64,000 nucleotides of DNA from Zoogloeaceae bacterium (GTDB taxonomy: Bacteria > Pseudomonadota > Gammaproteobacteria > Burkholderiales > Rhodocyclaceae): the NCBI GenBank assembly GCA_024235635.1, contig JACKMA010000003.1:496001-560000 (forward strand), read 5' to 3'. The position numbers and the translations under genes are program-made. The notes below the pieces were generated by a model that was given only the letters and a program-made list of their open reading frames with translations, had not been told where the DNA came from and did not search any database. How positions within the stretch are numbered: position 1 is the stretch's first letter; each line of letters starts with the position of its first letter. Below, in pieces: positions 7,977 through 16,667 of the stretch.

Positions 7977-8624
7977 ATGACCCGTCCCCTGCCGACCGAG
8001 AAGGCCCTGCTGAAGGGTCCCGACGGCAACATCGAGGCACTCATCGACGCGCCCGCCGAGGTGCGCGGCATTGCCCTCGTCGCCCACCCCCACCCCCTGT
8101 TCGGCGGCGCCAACACCAACAAGGTGGCCCACACCCTGGCGCGGGCGTTCCGCGACCTCGGATTCGCCACGCTGCGGCCGAATTTCCGCGGTGTCGGCGC
8201 CAGCGACGGGGCGCACGACCACGGCGGCGCCGAAACCGAAGACCTGTTGGCGGTACTGTCCTGGGCCCAATCGCGCTGGGGCAGCCTGCCGATCGGGCTC
8301 GGCGGATTCTCGTTCGGCGCGTTCGTCCAGACCCGCGTGGCCGCCCGCCTGGCCCCCGGCGTGACCCCGCCCGATCGCATCGTGCTGGTCGGCACCGCTG
8401 CCGGCGAGGTCACCGGTGCCCGCAGCTACAGTACCGAGAACGTCCCGGCGGGAACCCTGCTGATCCACGGTGAACTCGACGAGACGGTGGCATTGGCCAA
8501 TGTGCTCGACTGGGCACGCCCGCAGGAATTGCCGGTCGTCGTGGTGCCGGGCGCCGACCATTTCTTTCATGGCAAGCTGCACGTGATCCGCGAAATCATC
8601 TCGCGCAACTGGCAGGCGCTCTGA
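7977..8624 (+). CDS. Alpha/beta hydrolase (small serine hydrolase)
   Basis: The 215-residue alpha/beta hydrolase has the nucleophile elbow GFSFG (S112), an acid in GELDET (D168) and a histidine in ADHFFHG (H195), giving a full triad. The early motif VAHPHPLFGG with TNKVAHTLARAF is typical of the small proteobacterial COG2945 hydrolases, whose substrates are unknown. It sits 17 bp after the ferredoxin gene and 39 bp before a GST gene. No signal peptide is visible, so it is cytoplasmic. Confidence 0.82.
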   Translation: MTRPLPTEKALLKGPDGNIEALIDAPAEVRGIALVAHPHPLFGGANTNKVAHTLARAFRDLGFATLRPNFRGVGASDGAHDHGGAETEDLLAVLSWAQSRWGSLPIGLGGFSFGAFVQTRVAARLAPGVTPPDRIVLVGTAAGEVTGARSYSTENVPAGTLLIHGELDETVALANVLDWARPQELPVVVVPGADHFFHGKLHVIREIISRNWQAL

Positions 8625-8663
8625 TCCCGTGCCGGCGCCGGCCCGCCCCAGGAGGAACCCGTG

Positions 8664-9272
8664 ATGCGCCTGATCTGTTCGCTGACCAGTCCCTATGCCC
8701 GCAAGATCCGGGTCGTTCTGGCCGAGAAGGCGCTGACGTTCGAACTGGTCGAGGACATCCCCTGGAACGACAGCACCCGCGTGCCCGATTTCAATCCCCT
8801 CGGCAAGGTGCCGGCGCTGGTCGCCGACGACGGTAGCATCTGGTTCGACTCGCCGGTGATCGCGGAATATCTCGACGTGATGCATCCAAGCCCGCAGATG
8901 ATGCCGGCGGATCGGCAGGCCGCCCTGCCGGTGCGCCAGAGCGAGGCCCTGGCGGACGGCATCATCGATGCCGCCGTGCTGGCCTTCCTCGAGCGCTCGC
9001 GTCCACAGGAACTGCGCAGCCAGGCCAATATCGACCGCCAATACGGCAAGATCGAACGCGGCCTGAACGCGCTGGCCAGCCGGCTCGAGGCCACCGACGG
9101 ACTCAACCGCGGCCAGCTGTCGATCGCCGATGTCGCCGCCGGCTGCGCGCTGGGCTACCTCGATCTGCGCTTTCCCGATGTCGACTGGCGCAACGGGCGC
9201 GCCGGACTGGCCGAATACGGTGAGGCCCTGCTGTCGCGCCCGAGCTTTCGCGCCAGCGCGCCACCGGGCTGA
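8664..9272 (+). CDS. Glutathione S-transferase family protein
   Basis: The 202-residue protein has an N-terminal thioredoxin-fold domain beginning with the active-site region SPYARKIRV, then NPLGKVPALV and the DSPVIAEYLD glutathione-binding segment, and an all-helical C-terminal domain with the capping motif SIADVAAG. It resembles the YibF-like group. AGGAGG at 8650-8655 is eight bases before ATG 8664, which I prefer to the GTG at 8661. The natural substrate is unknown. It is last in the plus-strand run that starts at the VanZ gene and converges with the diguanylate cyclase. Confidence 0.88.
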   Translation: MRLICSLTSPYARKIRVVLAEKALTFELVEDIPWNDSTRVPDFNPLGKVPALVADDGSIWFDSPVIAEYLDVMHPSPQMMPADRQAALPVRQSEALADGIIDAAVLAFLERSRPQELRSQANIDRQYGKIERGLNALASRLEATDGLNRGQLSIADVAAGCALGYLDLRFPDVDWRNGRAGLAEYGEALLSRPSFRASAPPG

Positions 9273-9293
9273 GTCTGCAGCCGCAGCTCGCGG

Positions 9294-10445
9294 TCAGCCG
9301 CGCGCGACCTCGACCCGATTGCGTCCGAGCCGCTTGGCCTCGTAGAGGGCCGCGTCCGAAGCCCGCACCAGATCGGTCGGGGTCGTCACCCGGCCCCGGT
9401 CGGTGGCCGCGACGCCGAAACTGACGGTCACCATCGGACCGACGTTCGACGCCTCGTGCGGCAGCTTCAGCGCGGCCACACGCTCGCGCACCTGTTCGGC
9501 GACGGCCCGCGCACCGTCGGCGCCGGTGCCCGGCAGTACGAACGCGAATTCCTCGCCGCCGATGCGGGCGACGACGTCGCCTGGGCGGAACAGCGCCTGC
9601 TCCATCGCCTGAGCGACCTTGATCAGGCATCGGTCGCCGGCGGGATGACCGTAGCGGTCGTTGTATTCCTTGAAGTGGTCGATGTCTGCCGAGATCACGG
9701 CGAGCACGCCCCGGTCGCGCTCGGCCCGCCGCCACTCCTTCCACAGTTCCTCTTCGAACAGGCGGCGATTGGCGATGCCGGTGAGGGTGTCGAGGCGAAC
9801 CAGGCGTTCGAGCTCGTGACTGATCTCGCGCGAGCTCGAGAGCTCCCGCCGCAACAGCTCGGACTCGCGAAAGACCCGTTGCACCTGGGCCGACGACGCC
9901 AGCATGCCGACGCCGAAGATCGCCAGCAACAGCGCCATGACGAGATGGATGCGGTCGCCGACCAGCAGCATCTGCACCGTGATCGGCACGATCGCCGGGA
10001 TCGCGAACAGCGGATAGACCCGCTCCAGAGCTGACAGCACCGGGATCGCGCCGGCCATCATGCCGCCCAGCACGAAGGCCAGGAAGACCTGGTGCGGAAA
10101 GGAATCCGGGTGGAACAGCAAGGCGCCGGACAGGCCCCAGACGACGCCGCCGGCGAGCACGCCGATGGCAAAGCTGCGCCGCCATCGCGCCAGCGAAATG
10201 GTGCCGGTGGCGGTACGCCGACGGAAGGCCTTGAGGTTCACGTAGCGGACGCTGGAGACCGCCAGCAACAGCACGATCCAGCCTAACATCGTGGCCGGAT
10301 CGACGGCGCCCCACAGCGCCGCCACGAGGATCGCGCCGTTGACCAGGGTCACCGCCAGCGCGATCGGCAATTGGCGGTAGCAGTGCTCGAGGCGGGCATC
10401 GAGCGAGCTGGAATCGCGCAAGCTACGCGCGTCCGAGGCCTTCAT
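9294..10445 (-). CDS. Membrane-bound diguanylate cyclase (GGDEF)
   Basis: The 383-residue protein has about six membrane segments in residues 25-185, a short coiled linker, and a GGDEF domain from about 215. The active site is GGEEF at 296-300, which is competent for c-di-GMP synthesis. The allosteric I-site RPGD (287-290) lies exactly five residues upstream, so product inhibition is expected. There is no PAS or other known sensor, only the membrane domain. It stands alone on the minus strand. The 240 bp between it and queF contain no gene that I recognise. Confidence 0.9.
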   Translation of the reverse strand: MKASDARSLRDSSSLDARLEHCYRQLPIALAVTLVNGAILVAALWGAVDPATMLGWIVLLLAVSSVRYVNLKAFRRRTATGTISLARWRRSFAIGVLAGGVVWGLSGALLFHPDSFPHQVFLAFVLGGMMAGAIPVLSALERVYPLFAIPAIVPITVQMLLVGDRIHLVMALLLAIFGVGMLASSAQVQRVFRESELLRRELSSSREISHELERLVRLDTLTGIANRRLFEEELWKEWRRAERDRGVLAVISADIDHFKEYNDRYGHPAGDRCLIKVAQAMEQALFRPGDVVARIGGEEFAFVLPGTGADGARAVAEQVRERVAALKLPHEASNVGPMVTVSFGVAATDRGRVTTPTDLVRASDAALYEAKRLGRNRVEVARG

Positions 10446-10685
10446 GCTCGTGCCACCACCGGACTGCCGGCCGATTTCGCGTGCCCATCACCCATCGCTC
10501 CCGTTCGAGAGTCCCATCACTTTACGCGAAGCGCCCGCCCGCGGGCGCGTCACGTGCCCTACCTGACGCTATATCGGCAGCAATGGCCCAAGCTGTTGAA
10601 TTGATTCGCCGGAGCAGGCGCCGGCCGGCGCGCGGGGCCGGCAGGAGACGGGCCGGGATCGCCCGCGATGCAGCTGCCGATCCGG

Positions 10686-11534
10686 TTACTGGCGGATGTC
10701 GCCGAAGTTCTCGGGTGGAGAGGCGTCTTCGGCGTCGGCGCGGAACGGGTTGATGTCGATGCCCCCACGCCGCGTGTACCGCGCCCACACCGCCAGGCTC
10801 TCGGGCCGGCAGCGCCGGCGGATGTCCATGAAGATGCGCTCGACACACTGCTCGTGGAACTCGTCGTGGTCGCGAAACGAGACGACGTAGCGCAGCAGTC
10901 CGGCGCGATCGATCGGGCGTCCCCGGTAGCGCACCGCCAGTGTCGCCCAGTCCGGCTGCCCGGTGATCAGGCAATTGGACTTGAGCAGGTGCGAGACCAA
11001 GGTCTCGTCGACCATCGCCGCCGCGGTGTCGGCCCCGAGAAAGTCGGGCTGTGGCAGATAGGTATCGATGTCCACGTCGATGTCGTCGATCAGTTCGCCG
11101 CGGATTTCCCCCAGGCGACGCTGTGGCCGTCCGGAGAGCAGCTCGACGGTGACGCCGACGCGGGCGCCGGCCGCTGCCGTGAGGTCGGCAGCGATTCTCT
11201 GGCGGACGTCCTCCGGACTGCCGAAGCGGCTGCCGTTCAGCGAGTTGAGATAGAGCTTCAGCGACTTGGATTCGACCAGCCGCGGCGAGCACGCCGGCAC
11301 GTGGAAGCTGCCGATCGCGACGACCGGCTTGCCACGGGGATTCAGCCACGACAGCTCGTAGGCATTCCACAGGTCGAGGCCGTAGAACGGCGGATTGCGC
11401 ACGATCCCGAGTTCGGCGCGCTTCGGCGCACGGGCGATCGGGAACAACAGTTCCGGCGCATAGCGGCTGCTGTACTCGACCGTGCGCCCGAGTGGCGAGG
11501 TGGCGAGGAGCGGAGCACTGTCGGAAGCGGGCAT
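10686..11534 (-). CDS. queF: NADPH-dependent 7-cyano-7-deazaguanine reductase QueF (bimodular type)
   Basis: QueF reduces the nitrile preQ0 to preQ1 in queuosine synthesis, the only known biological nitrile reduction. The 282-residue size fits the two-module (YqcD-like, E. coli) class. The catalytic cysteine is C188 in SNCLITGQPDWA, with the proton-relay Asp at D195. The ESKSLK nicotinamide-cofactor motif is at residues 88-93. It is divergent from cutA. I see no preQ1 riboswitch in the 70 bp upstream. Confidence is high. Confidence 0.96.
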   Translation of the reverse strand: MPASDSAPLLATSPLGRTVEYSSRYAPELLFPIARAPKRAELGIVRNPPFYGLDLWNAYELSWLNPRGKPVVAIGSFHVPACSPRLVESKSLKLYLNSLNGSRFGSPEDVRQRIAADLTAAAGARVGVTVELLSGRPQRRLGEIRGELIDDIDVDIDTYLPQPDFLGADTAAAMVDETLVSHLLKSNCLITGQPDWATLAVRYRGRPIDRAGLLRYVVSFRDHDEFHEQCVERIFMDIRRRCRPESLAVWARYTRRGGIDINPFRADAEDASPPENFGDIRQ

Positions 11535-11563
11535 CGGGTCAATGAACGGGGTCCGGGTGACAG

Positions 11564-11571
11564 ATTATAAT
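11564..11571. promoter_or_regulatory. Overlapping divergent -10 elements between queF and cutA
   Basis: ATTATAAT at 11564-11571 contains a perfect TATAAT on the plus strand (11566-11571, toward cutA) and one on the minus strand (11569-11564, toward queF). Neither direction shows a good -35. The 71 bp between the two starts has room for little else, so this is the likely shared promoter core. Confidence 0.5.
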
Positions 11572-11605
11572 CATGGGTCGAGATGCGTAACCGTACGACA
11601 CTGGA

Positions 11606-11941
11606 ATGCCCGCCGACGCCGACATCCTGCTGGTACTGACCAATCTGCCCGACCGCGAGGCCGGGCAGGCGCTGGCACGACAGCTCGTCGAGGCGCGGCT
11701 GGCGGCCTGCGTCAATGTGCTCGGCAGCTGTAGCTCGGTGTACCGATGGCAGGGCGCGACCGAGTGCGCGGACGAGGTGCCGCTGCTGATCAAGACCACC
11801 GGCGCCGCATACCCGGCGCTCGAGGCCGCGATCCTCGCGGCACATCCCTACGAACTTCCGGAAATCATCGCGGTCCCTGTGACACGTGGCCTGCCCGGCT
11901 ACCTGCAGTGGGTGACGGGCGAAACCGAGTCAGATGCCTGA
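11606..11941 (+). CDS. cutA: Divalent-cation tolerance protein CutA
   Basis: The 111-residue protein is a full-length CutA1, a trimeric PII-like fold protein, with the conserved stretches RLAACVN and the KT...HPYELPEIIAVPV region. CutA was linked to copper tolerance in E. coli, partly through polar effects on the neighbouring dsbD, and its direct function is not settled. Its stop overlaps the dsbD start by eight bases, matching the common cutA-dsbD arrangement. Confidence 0.93.
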   Translation: MPADADILLVLTNLPDREAGQALARQLVEARLAACVNVLGSCSSVYRWQGATECADEVPLLIKTTGAAYPALEAAILAAHPYELPEIIAVPVTRGLPGYLQWVTGETESDA

Positions 11942-13805
11942 GCCGATGTCCCCAAGAACCCTCTTCGCCCGCCTGATCGCACTGCTCGCAACGGTACTGG
12001 TGGCGTCGCTCGCCGCGGCCGCAAGCCCGCTGCACCCGCTCGAAGCCTACAAGATGTCGGCCCGCTCGATCGACCCCGGCTCGATCGAGGTCGTGTTCGA
12101 CATCCACGACGACTACTACCTCTACAAGGCCAACTTCCGCTTCAAGGCGGATCATCCCGACATCGCGTTCGGCGATCCGGCGCTGCCGCCCGGGAAGCAA
12201 AAGCACGACGAATTCTTCGGCGATGTCGAGATCTACCGCGACGAGGTCCGCTTCACGCTCCCGATCGAAGCGCCCGAGGCGCTCACCGGCTTTCAGCTGA
12301 CCGTCGTCGCCCAGGGCTGCTGGGACGAAGGCATCTGCTACCCACCGACCGACTACGTCGCCGACATCTCGCTCACCGGATCGAGCGGCGGTGGCGGCGG
12401 CCTGCTCGACAAGTTGCTGGGCGGGCGCACCGACGGCGGATCGGGTGGGGGCAGCGGCGTCACCGAGCCGACCACAACGGCAGCGCCAGCGGCCGTTGCC
12501 GTCGACGACGAATCGGGCTCGATCGCCGCGATGCTGAAAAATGCCAGCGGCCCGCTGGTACTGCTGTCGTTCTTCGGCTTCGGCCTGCTGCTGGCATTCA
12601 CGCCGTGCACCTTTCCGATGATCCCGATCCTGTCGGGAATCATCGTCGGCCACGGCACCGGCATCAGCCGCATGCGCGCGATGAGCCTTTCGCTGGCCTA
12701 CGTCCTCGGCATGGCGATCACCTACGCTCTGGCCGGCGTCGCCGCCGGCATGTCCGGTACGCTGCTGTCGGCGGCCCTGCAGAACGCCTGGGTGCTCGGC
12801 ACCTTCGCGCTGGTGTTCGTGGTGCTGTCGCTGTCGATGTTCGGCTTCTACGAGCTGCAGTTGCCGACGGCACTGCAGAGCCGCCTGTCGGAAACCGCCA
12901 ACCACCAGCGGGGCGGTCAGTTCGGCGGCGTCATCGTGATGGGCGTGCTGTCGGCGCTGATCGTCGGGCCCTGCGTCGCCGCACCGTTGGCTGGCGCCCT
13001 GCTCTACATCGCGCAGACGCGGGATGCGCTGTTCGGCGGCCTGGCGCTGTTCGTGATGGCGCTGGGCATGGGCGTGCCGCTGTTGGCGGTCGGCGTCGCC
13101 GCGCGCTCGGTGCTGCCGAAGGTGGGGCCATGGATGGAGGGCGTCAAGAAGGCCTTCGGCGTGATGCTGCTGGCGGTCGCGGTCTGGTTGATTTCGCCGG
13201 TGGTACCGGCGCTGGCGACGATGCTGGCGTGGGCAGCGCTGCTGATCTTTTCCGGCATCTTCCTGCGGGCGATCGACCCGCTGCCCCACAATGCCCACGG
13301 CTGGCAACGCTTCTGGAAGGCGGTCGGCGTGATCCTGCTGGTTTGCGGCGGCGCCATCCTGCTCGGCGCGCTCGGCGGCGGGCGCGATCCGCTGCAACCG
13401 CTCGCCGGCCTGCGCGCCAGCACCGGCGCGGTTGCGGCCGAGCAGCCACCCCGCTTCCAGCGCGTGCGCAGCGTGGCCGAGCTCGATGCCGCGGTGACGG
13501 CGTCGACGCGACCGGTGATGCTCGACTTCTATGCCGACTGGTGCGTGTCGTGCAAGGAGATGGAGCGCTACACCTTCTCGGATCCGGCCGTCGCCGGCCG
13601 TATGGCGCAGATGCTGTTGCTGCAGGCGGATGTGACCGAAAACAACGCCGACGACAAGGCCCTGCTGGCCCGCTTCGAGCTTTTCGGCCCACCCGGCATC
13701 GTCTTCTTCCACCCCGGCGGCGACGAAATCGAAGGGGTTCGCGTGGTCGGCTACATGCCGGCGGAACGCTTCGAAGCGTTGCTGGCCCGTACCGGCGGCG
13801 GCTGA
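11934..13805 (+). CDS. dsbD: Thiol:disulfide interchange protein DsbD
   Basis: The 623-residue inner-membrane protein moves electrons from cytoplasmic thioredoxin to periplasmic DsbC, DsbE/CcmG and similar proteins. It has a signal peptide (about 1-30), an N-terminal periplasmic immunoglobulin-like domain with the redox pair C129/C135 (GCWDEGICYPP), eight membrane segments with C225 and C347 (FTPCTFP and GPCVAAP), and a C-terminal thioredoxin domain with WCVSC (C537, C540). A Gly/Ser/Thr-rich linker (about 149-182) joins the first two domains. All six catalytic cysteines are present. Start ATG 11934 overlaps cutA. Confidence 0.96.
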   Translation: MPEPMSPRTLFARLIALLATVLVASLAAAASPLHPLEAYKMSARSIDPGSIEVVFDIHDDYYLYKANFRFKADHPDIAFGDPALPPGKQKHDEFFGDVEIYRDEVRFTLPIEAPEALTGFQLTVVAQGCWDEGICYPPTDYVADISLTGSSGGGGGLLDKLLGGRTDGGSGGGSGVTEPTTTAAPAAVAVDDESGSIAAMLKNASGPLVLLSFFGFGLLLAFTPCTFPMIPILSGIIVGHGTGISRMRAMSLSLAYVLGMAITYALAGVAAGMSGTLLSAALQNAWVLGTFALVFVVLSLSMFGFYELQLPTALQSRLSETANHQRGGQFGGVIVMGVLSALIVGPCVAAPLAGALLYIAQTRDALFGGLALFVMALGMGVPLLAVGVAARSVLPKVGPWMEGVKKAFGVMLLAVAVWLISPVVPALATMLAWAALLIFSGIFLRAIDPLPHNAHGWQRFWKAVGVILLVCGGAILLGALGGGRDPLQPLAGLRASTGAVAAEQPPRFQRVRSVAELDAAVTASTRPVMLDFYADWCVSCKEMERYTFSDPAVAGRMAQMLLLQADVTENNADDKALLARFELFGPPGIVFFHPGGDEIEGVRVVGYMPAERFEALLARTGGG

Positions 13806-13870
13806 AGCGTAGCCCCGAGCGCATCGAATTGTCCTAAGATCGACCGGTCCCAACCACCGCCCGTATCGCC

Positions 13871-14473
13871 ATGTTCTCCGGAATCGTCGCGGCCGTCGGC
13901 CATATCGAATCGGTACAGCCACTCGAAGGTGGCGTGCGCCTGACGGTGGATGTGCGCGGCCTCGGCCTCGATGACGTCGCCATCGGCGACAGCATCGCCA
14001 ACAGCGGGGTCTGTCTGACCGTCGTCGCGATCGACGGCAACCGAGCCAGTTTCGACGTCTCGCGCGAGACCCTCGATTGCACCGTCGGCCTGTCGCAACC
14101 GGGCGAGGTCAATCTCGAGAAGGCCTTGCGGGCGGACGATCGCCTGGGCGGGCATATCGTCACCGGGCATGTCGACGGCGTCGGCGAAGTGCTGCGCTTC
14201 GCCCCCGTCGGCGAGAGCCACGAACTGGTGATCCGGGCGCCAGCGTCGCTTGCCGGCTATATCGCGCGCAAGGGTTCGATCACCGTGGATGGCGTCAGCC
14301 TGACCGTCAATCGCGTCGATGGCACGGACTTCTCGATCAACCTGATCCCGCACACCATCGCGGTCACGACCTTGAAGCGCCTCACCGCGGGCAGCCACGT
14401 GAACCTGGAGATCGACATCATCGCCCGCTATGTCGAGCGTATGCTGGCCTGGCAGACGAAAGACCGGCACTGA
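13871..14473 (+). CDS. ribE: Riboflavin synthase, alpha subunit
   Basis: The 200-residue protein has two lumazine-binding repeats, residues 1-97 and 98-195. The first begins MFSGIVAAVGHI, the second has GHIVTGHVDGVGEV. The enzyme dismutates two 6,7-dimethyl-8-ribityllumazine molecules to riboflavin. Naming differs between species (ribC in E. coli). It precedes ribBA and ribH but is separated from them by a TonB receptor gene, and a hairpin follows it. No FMN riboswitch is visible in the 65 bp upstream. Confidence 0.95.
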   Translation: MFSGIVAAVGHIESVQPLEGGVRLTVDVRGLGLDDVAIGDSIANSGVCLTVVAIDGNRASFDVSRETLDCTVGLSQPGEVNLEKALRADDRLGGHIVTGHVDGVGEVLRFAPVGESHELVIRAPASLAGYIARKGSITVDGVSLTVNRVDGTDFSINLIPHTIAVTTLKRLTAGSHVNLEIDIIARYVERMLAWQTKDRH

Positions 14474-14495
14474 GCCGGGGCGACAGCACTCGCCC

Positions 14496-14511
14496 CCACC
14501 CGTTCGGGTGG
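14496..14511 (+). terminator. Hairpin after ribE, terminator-like but without a U-run
   Basis: CCACCC-GTTC-GGGTGG forms a perfect six-pair stem with a four-base loop 22 bp after the ribE stop, extended to eight pairs if the loop is drawn smaller. No T-run follows, so it is not a classical intrinsic terminator. It may still pause polymerase or protect the 3' end before the TonB receptor gene at 14588. Confidence 0.4.
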
Positions 14512-14587
14512 TCGCCGTACCGGCCGTGGCGTCCAGATTTTCCCGCCGCTGCCGTTAGCTCAGTCTCCACATCTCCGCCCTGCATTC

Positions 14588-16576
14588 GTGACCGACGGAC
14601 CTCGCCCGCTCCTTCTCATCGTGGTCGGCCTCGCTGCCCTGCTGGCGCTCGGCAGTGCGCGGGCGGCGGCCGATCACGAGGAGATGGAGCGCCTGCTCTC
14701 GATGGACCTGACCGAACTGAGCGAGATCCGCATGGTGACCGCAGCCGGCCGCTTTCCGCAGAAGCTCACCGAAGCCCCCTCTCGTGTCACCATCGTCACC
14801 GCCGACGAGATCCGGGCCCTCGGACACCGCAACCTGGCCGACGTGGTGCGCTCGATCCGCGGGCTGTATACCGGCTACGACGGCAGCTACGAGATCATCG
14901 GCACCCGCGGCGTGCAGCCGGCGGGCGACTACAACACGCGGCTGCTGGTCATGATCGACGGCGTGCGCATCACCGACCCGGTGTATTCGCAGGGCCCGGT
15001 GGGCAATGAATTCCCGGTGGACATCGCGCTGGTCGAGCGCGTCGAGTTCCTGCCCGGCCCCGGTTCGGCGGCCTACGGCAACAATGCCTTCTTCGGTCTG
15101 CTGAACGTGATCACCCGGCGGCCCGACCCGCTCGGTCGGCGCACGCTGCAGCTCGACGCCGGCAGCCACGGCGAGCGGGCGGTATCGGCCACCATCGAAG
15201 GCGCACCGAGCGCGGGCTCGCGCGCACTGCTGTCGGTCAGCAGGCGCTATCGCAGCGGCGGCGACGTGCGCTTCAGCGGGCTGGCCTCGGACGATTCCGA
15301 TGGCGTTGCACGCGGCATCGACAATGAGGCGATCAATCGGTTGTTCGCCCGTGCCGACACCGGCGACTGGCGATTCATCCTGGTTGCCGGCGAACGGGTC
15401 AAGACCGATCCCAGTGCACCGTACGGGACGATCTTCAACGATCCGCGCCTGCATCAGAGCGACACCTTCGTCCAGGCCAGCGCACGTCGCAGCCTGAACA
15501 TCTCGGCACTGACCGAGGGCGCGCTGCAGGCCTTCTACAATCGCAATGAATACCGTGGCGACTTCCCGACCGACTACCCGCCGCCGACGGTCAACCACGA
15601 CTTCGACCTGGGCGAGCGCTACGGGCTGGAAGGTCAGTTGCGCACGCGCCGTTTCGACGGCCATACCGTGTCGCTGTGGGGCGAGTTCCTGAGAGACAGC
15701 ACGATCCGCCTGGTCAATCGGGATCTGTCGCCGCCGGAGACCTATGTCGACATCGGCCTGGACGAGCAGGCATGGGGCGTGTTCATCCAGGACGAAGTAC
15801 GCTTCGGCGAGCGCTGGCTGGTCAACCTCGGCCTGCGTCACGACCGGCTCGCGACCGGCGACACCTCGACCAATCCCAGACTCGCACTGATCCGCCAGGG
15901 CGATGCCGGCACCACCGCCAAGTTGCTCTATGGCACCGCTTTTCGCAGTCCGAACGCGTACGAGCGGTTCTATTTCATCGAGGATTACTCGGCGGCAAAT
16001 CCGGCCTTGAAGGCGGAGCGGGTACGCACGCTCGAGGCAACCCTCGAGCAGCTGCGGGGCAGGCTGCGCTGGGCGGTCTCGCTGTTCCGGACCCGCGTCG
16101 ACGACCTGATCGAACAGAGCGAAGGCGAAGACGGCCTGTTGCGCTTCGACAATCGATCCGGCGCGGACATCGACGGCGTCGAACTCGAGGGCGAGTACCG
16201 GGCCGCCGGCATGCAGTTGCGCGCCAGCCTCTCGCATCAACGGGCGAGCGACACCGACAGCGGCCTCTGGCTGGCGAATTCGCCGCGAAATCTGCTCAAA
16301 GTCAGCGCGATCGTGCCCACCGGCAGGCGCCAGCGCCTCGGCATCGCGACCCGTTACGAGAGCGGACGGCGAACCGCAGTGGACTCCCGCACCGGCGGCT
16401 ACGGGGTCGCCGACCTCACGTGGTCCGGCGAAGCCGGCAGCAGCGTGCGCTGGTCCGCGACCGTCCGCAATGTGCTCGATCATCACTACGACCTGCCGGC
16501 GACGCTGGATCACGAGGTCGACCGCCTGCCGGCCAGCGGGCGCAGCCTGCAGGTGTCGGTTTCGGTTCCCCTCTGA
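14588..16576 (+). CDS. TonB-dependent outer-membrane receptor
   Basis: The 662-residue protein has a signal peptide (cleavage near ARAAA, residue 27), a plug domain (about 45-160, with EAPSRVTIVTADEI and LLVMIDGVRITDP) and a beta-barrel ending in VSVPL. It resembles the smaller BtuB/colicin-type receptors that begin with a DLTEL-like segment before the plug. Substrate cannot be read from sequence. It lies between ribE and ribBA, which raises the idea of flavin or precursor uptake, but position alone is weak evidence. The start is GTG 14588; no cobalamin or FMN riboswitch precedes it. Confidence 0.88.
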   Translation: MTDGPRPLLLIVVGLAALLALGSARAAADHEEMERLLSMDLTELSEIRMVTAAGRFPQKLTEAPSRVTIVTADEIRALGHRNLADVVRSIRGLYTGYDGSYEIIGTRGVQPAGDYNTRLLVMIDGVRITDPVYSQGPVGNEFPVDIALVERVEFLPGPGSAAYGNNAFFGLLNVITRRPDPLGRRTLQLDAGSHGERAVSATIEGAPSAGSRALLSVSRRYRSGGDVRFSGLASDDSDGVARGIDNEAINRLFARADTGDWRFILVAGERVKTDPSAPYGTIFNDPRLHQSDTFVQASARRSLNISALTEGALQAFYNRNEYRGDFPTDYPPPTVNHDFDLGERYGLEGQLRTRRFDGHTVSLWGEFLRDSTIRLVNRDLSPPETYVDIGLDEQAWGVFIQDEVRFGERWLVNLGLRHDRLATGDTSTNPRLALIRQGDAGTTAKLLYGTAFRSPNAYERFYFIEDYSAANPALKAERVRTLEATLEQLRGRLRWAVSLFRTRVDDLIEQSEGEDGLLRFDNRSGADIDGVELEGEYRAAGMQLRASLSHQRASDTDSGLWLANSPRNLLKVSAIVPTGRRQRLGIATRYESGRRTAVDSRTGGYGVADLTWSGEAGSSVRWSATVRNVLDHHYDLPATLDHEVDRLPASGRSLQVSVSVPL

Positions 16577-16667
16577 CGACCGGCGGCACAGCCGCGACTA
16601 GGCTATCGGCGGTGGCGCCGGTACACTGTCGGGTTCGACACGTACCATCGGAACCCAGGAGCACCCC

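Noticed and set aside
10536..10547. 12 bp GC palindrome CGCCCG-CGGGCG between the diguanylate cyclase and queF
   Set aside because: Pure GC, no loop, and such palindromes are expected by chance at this base composition; no flanking promoter elements support it.
13806..13870. Possible FMN riboswitch before ribE
   Set aside because: The gap is only 65 bp and shows no RFN-like conserved boxes; ribBA also has none in its 91 bp upstream.
14551..14570. GTTAGCTCAGT, which looks like a tRNA D-arm
   Set aside because: No T-arm (GGTTCGAATC-like) or acceptor stem is present within 80 bases, so the match is accidental; it lies in the leader of the TonB receptor gene.
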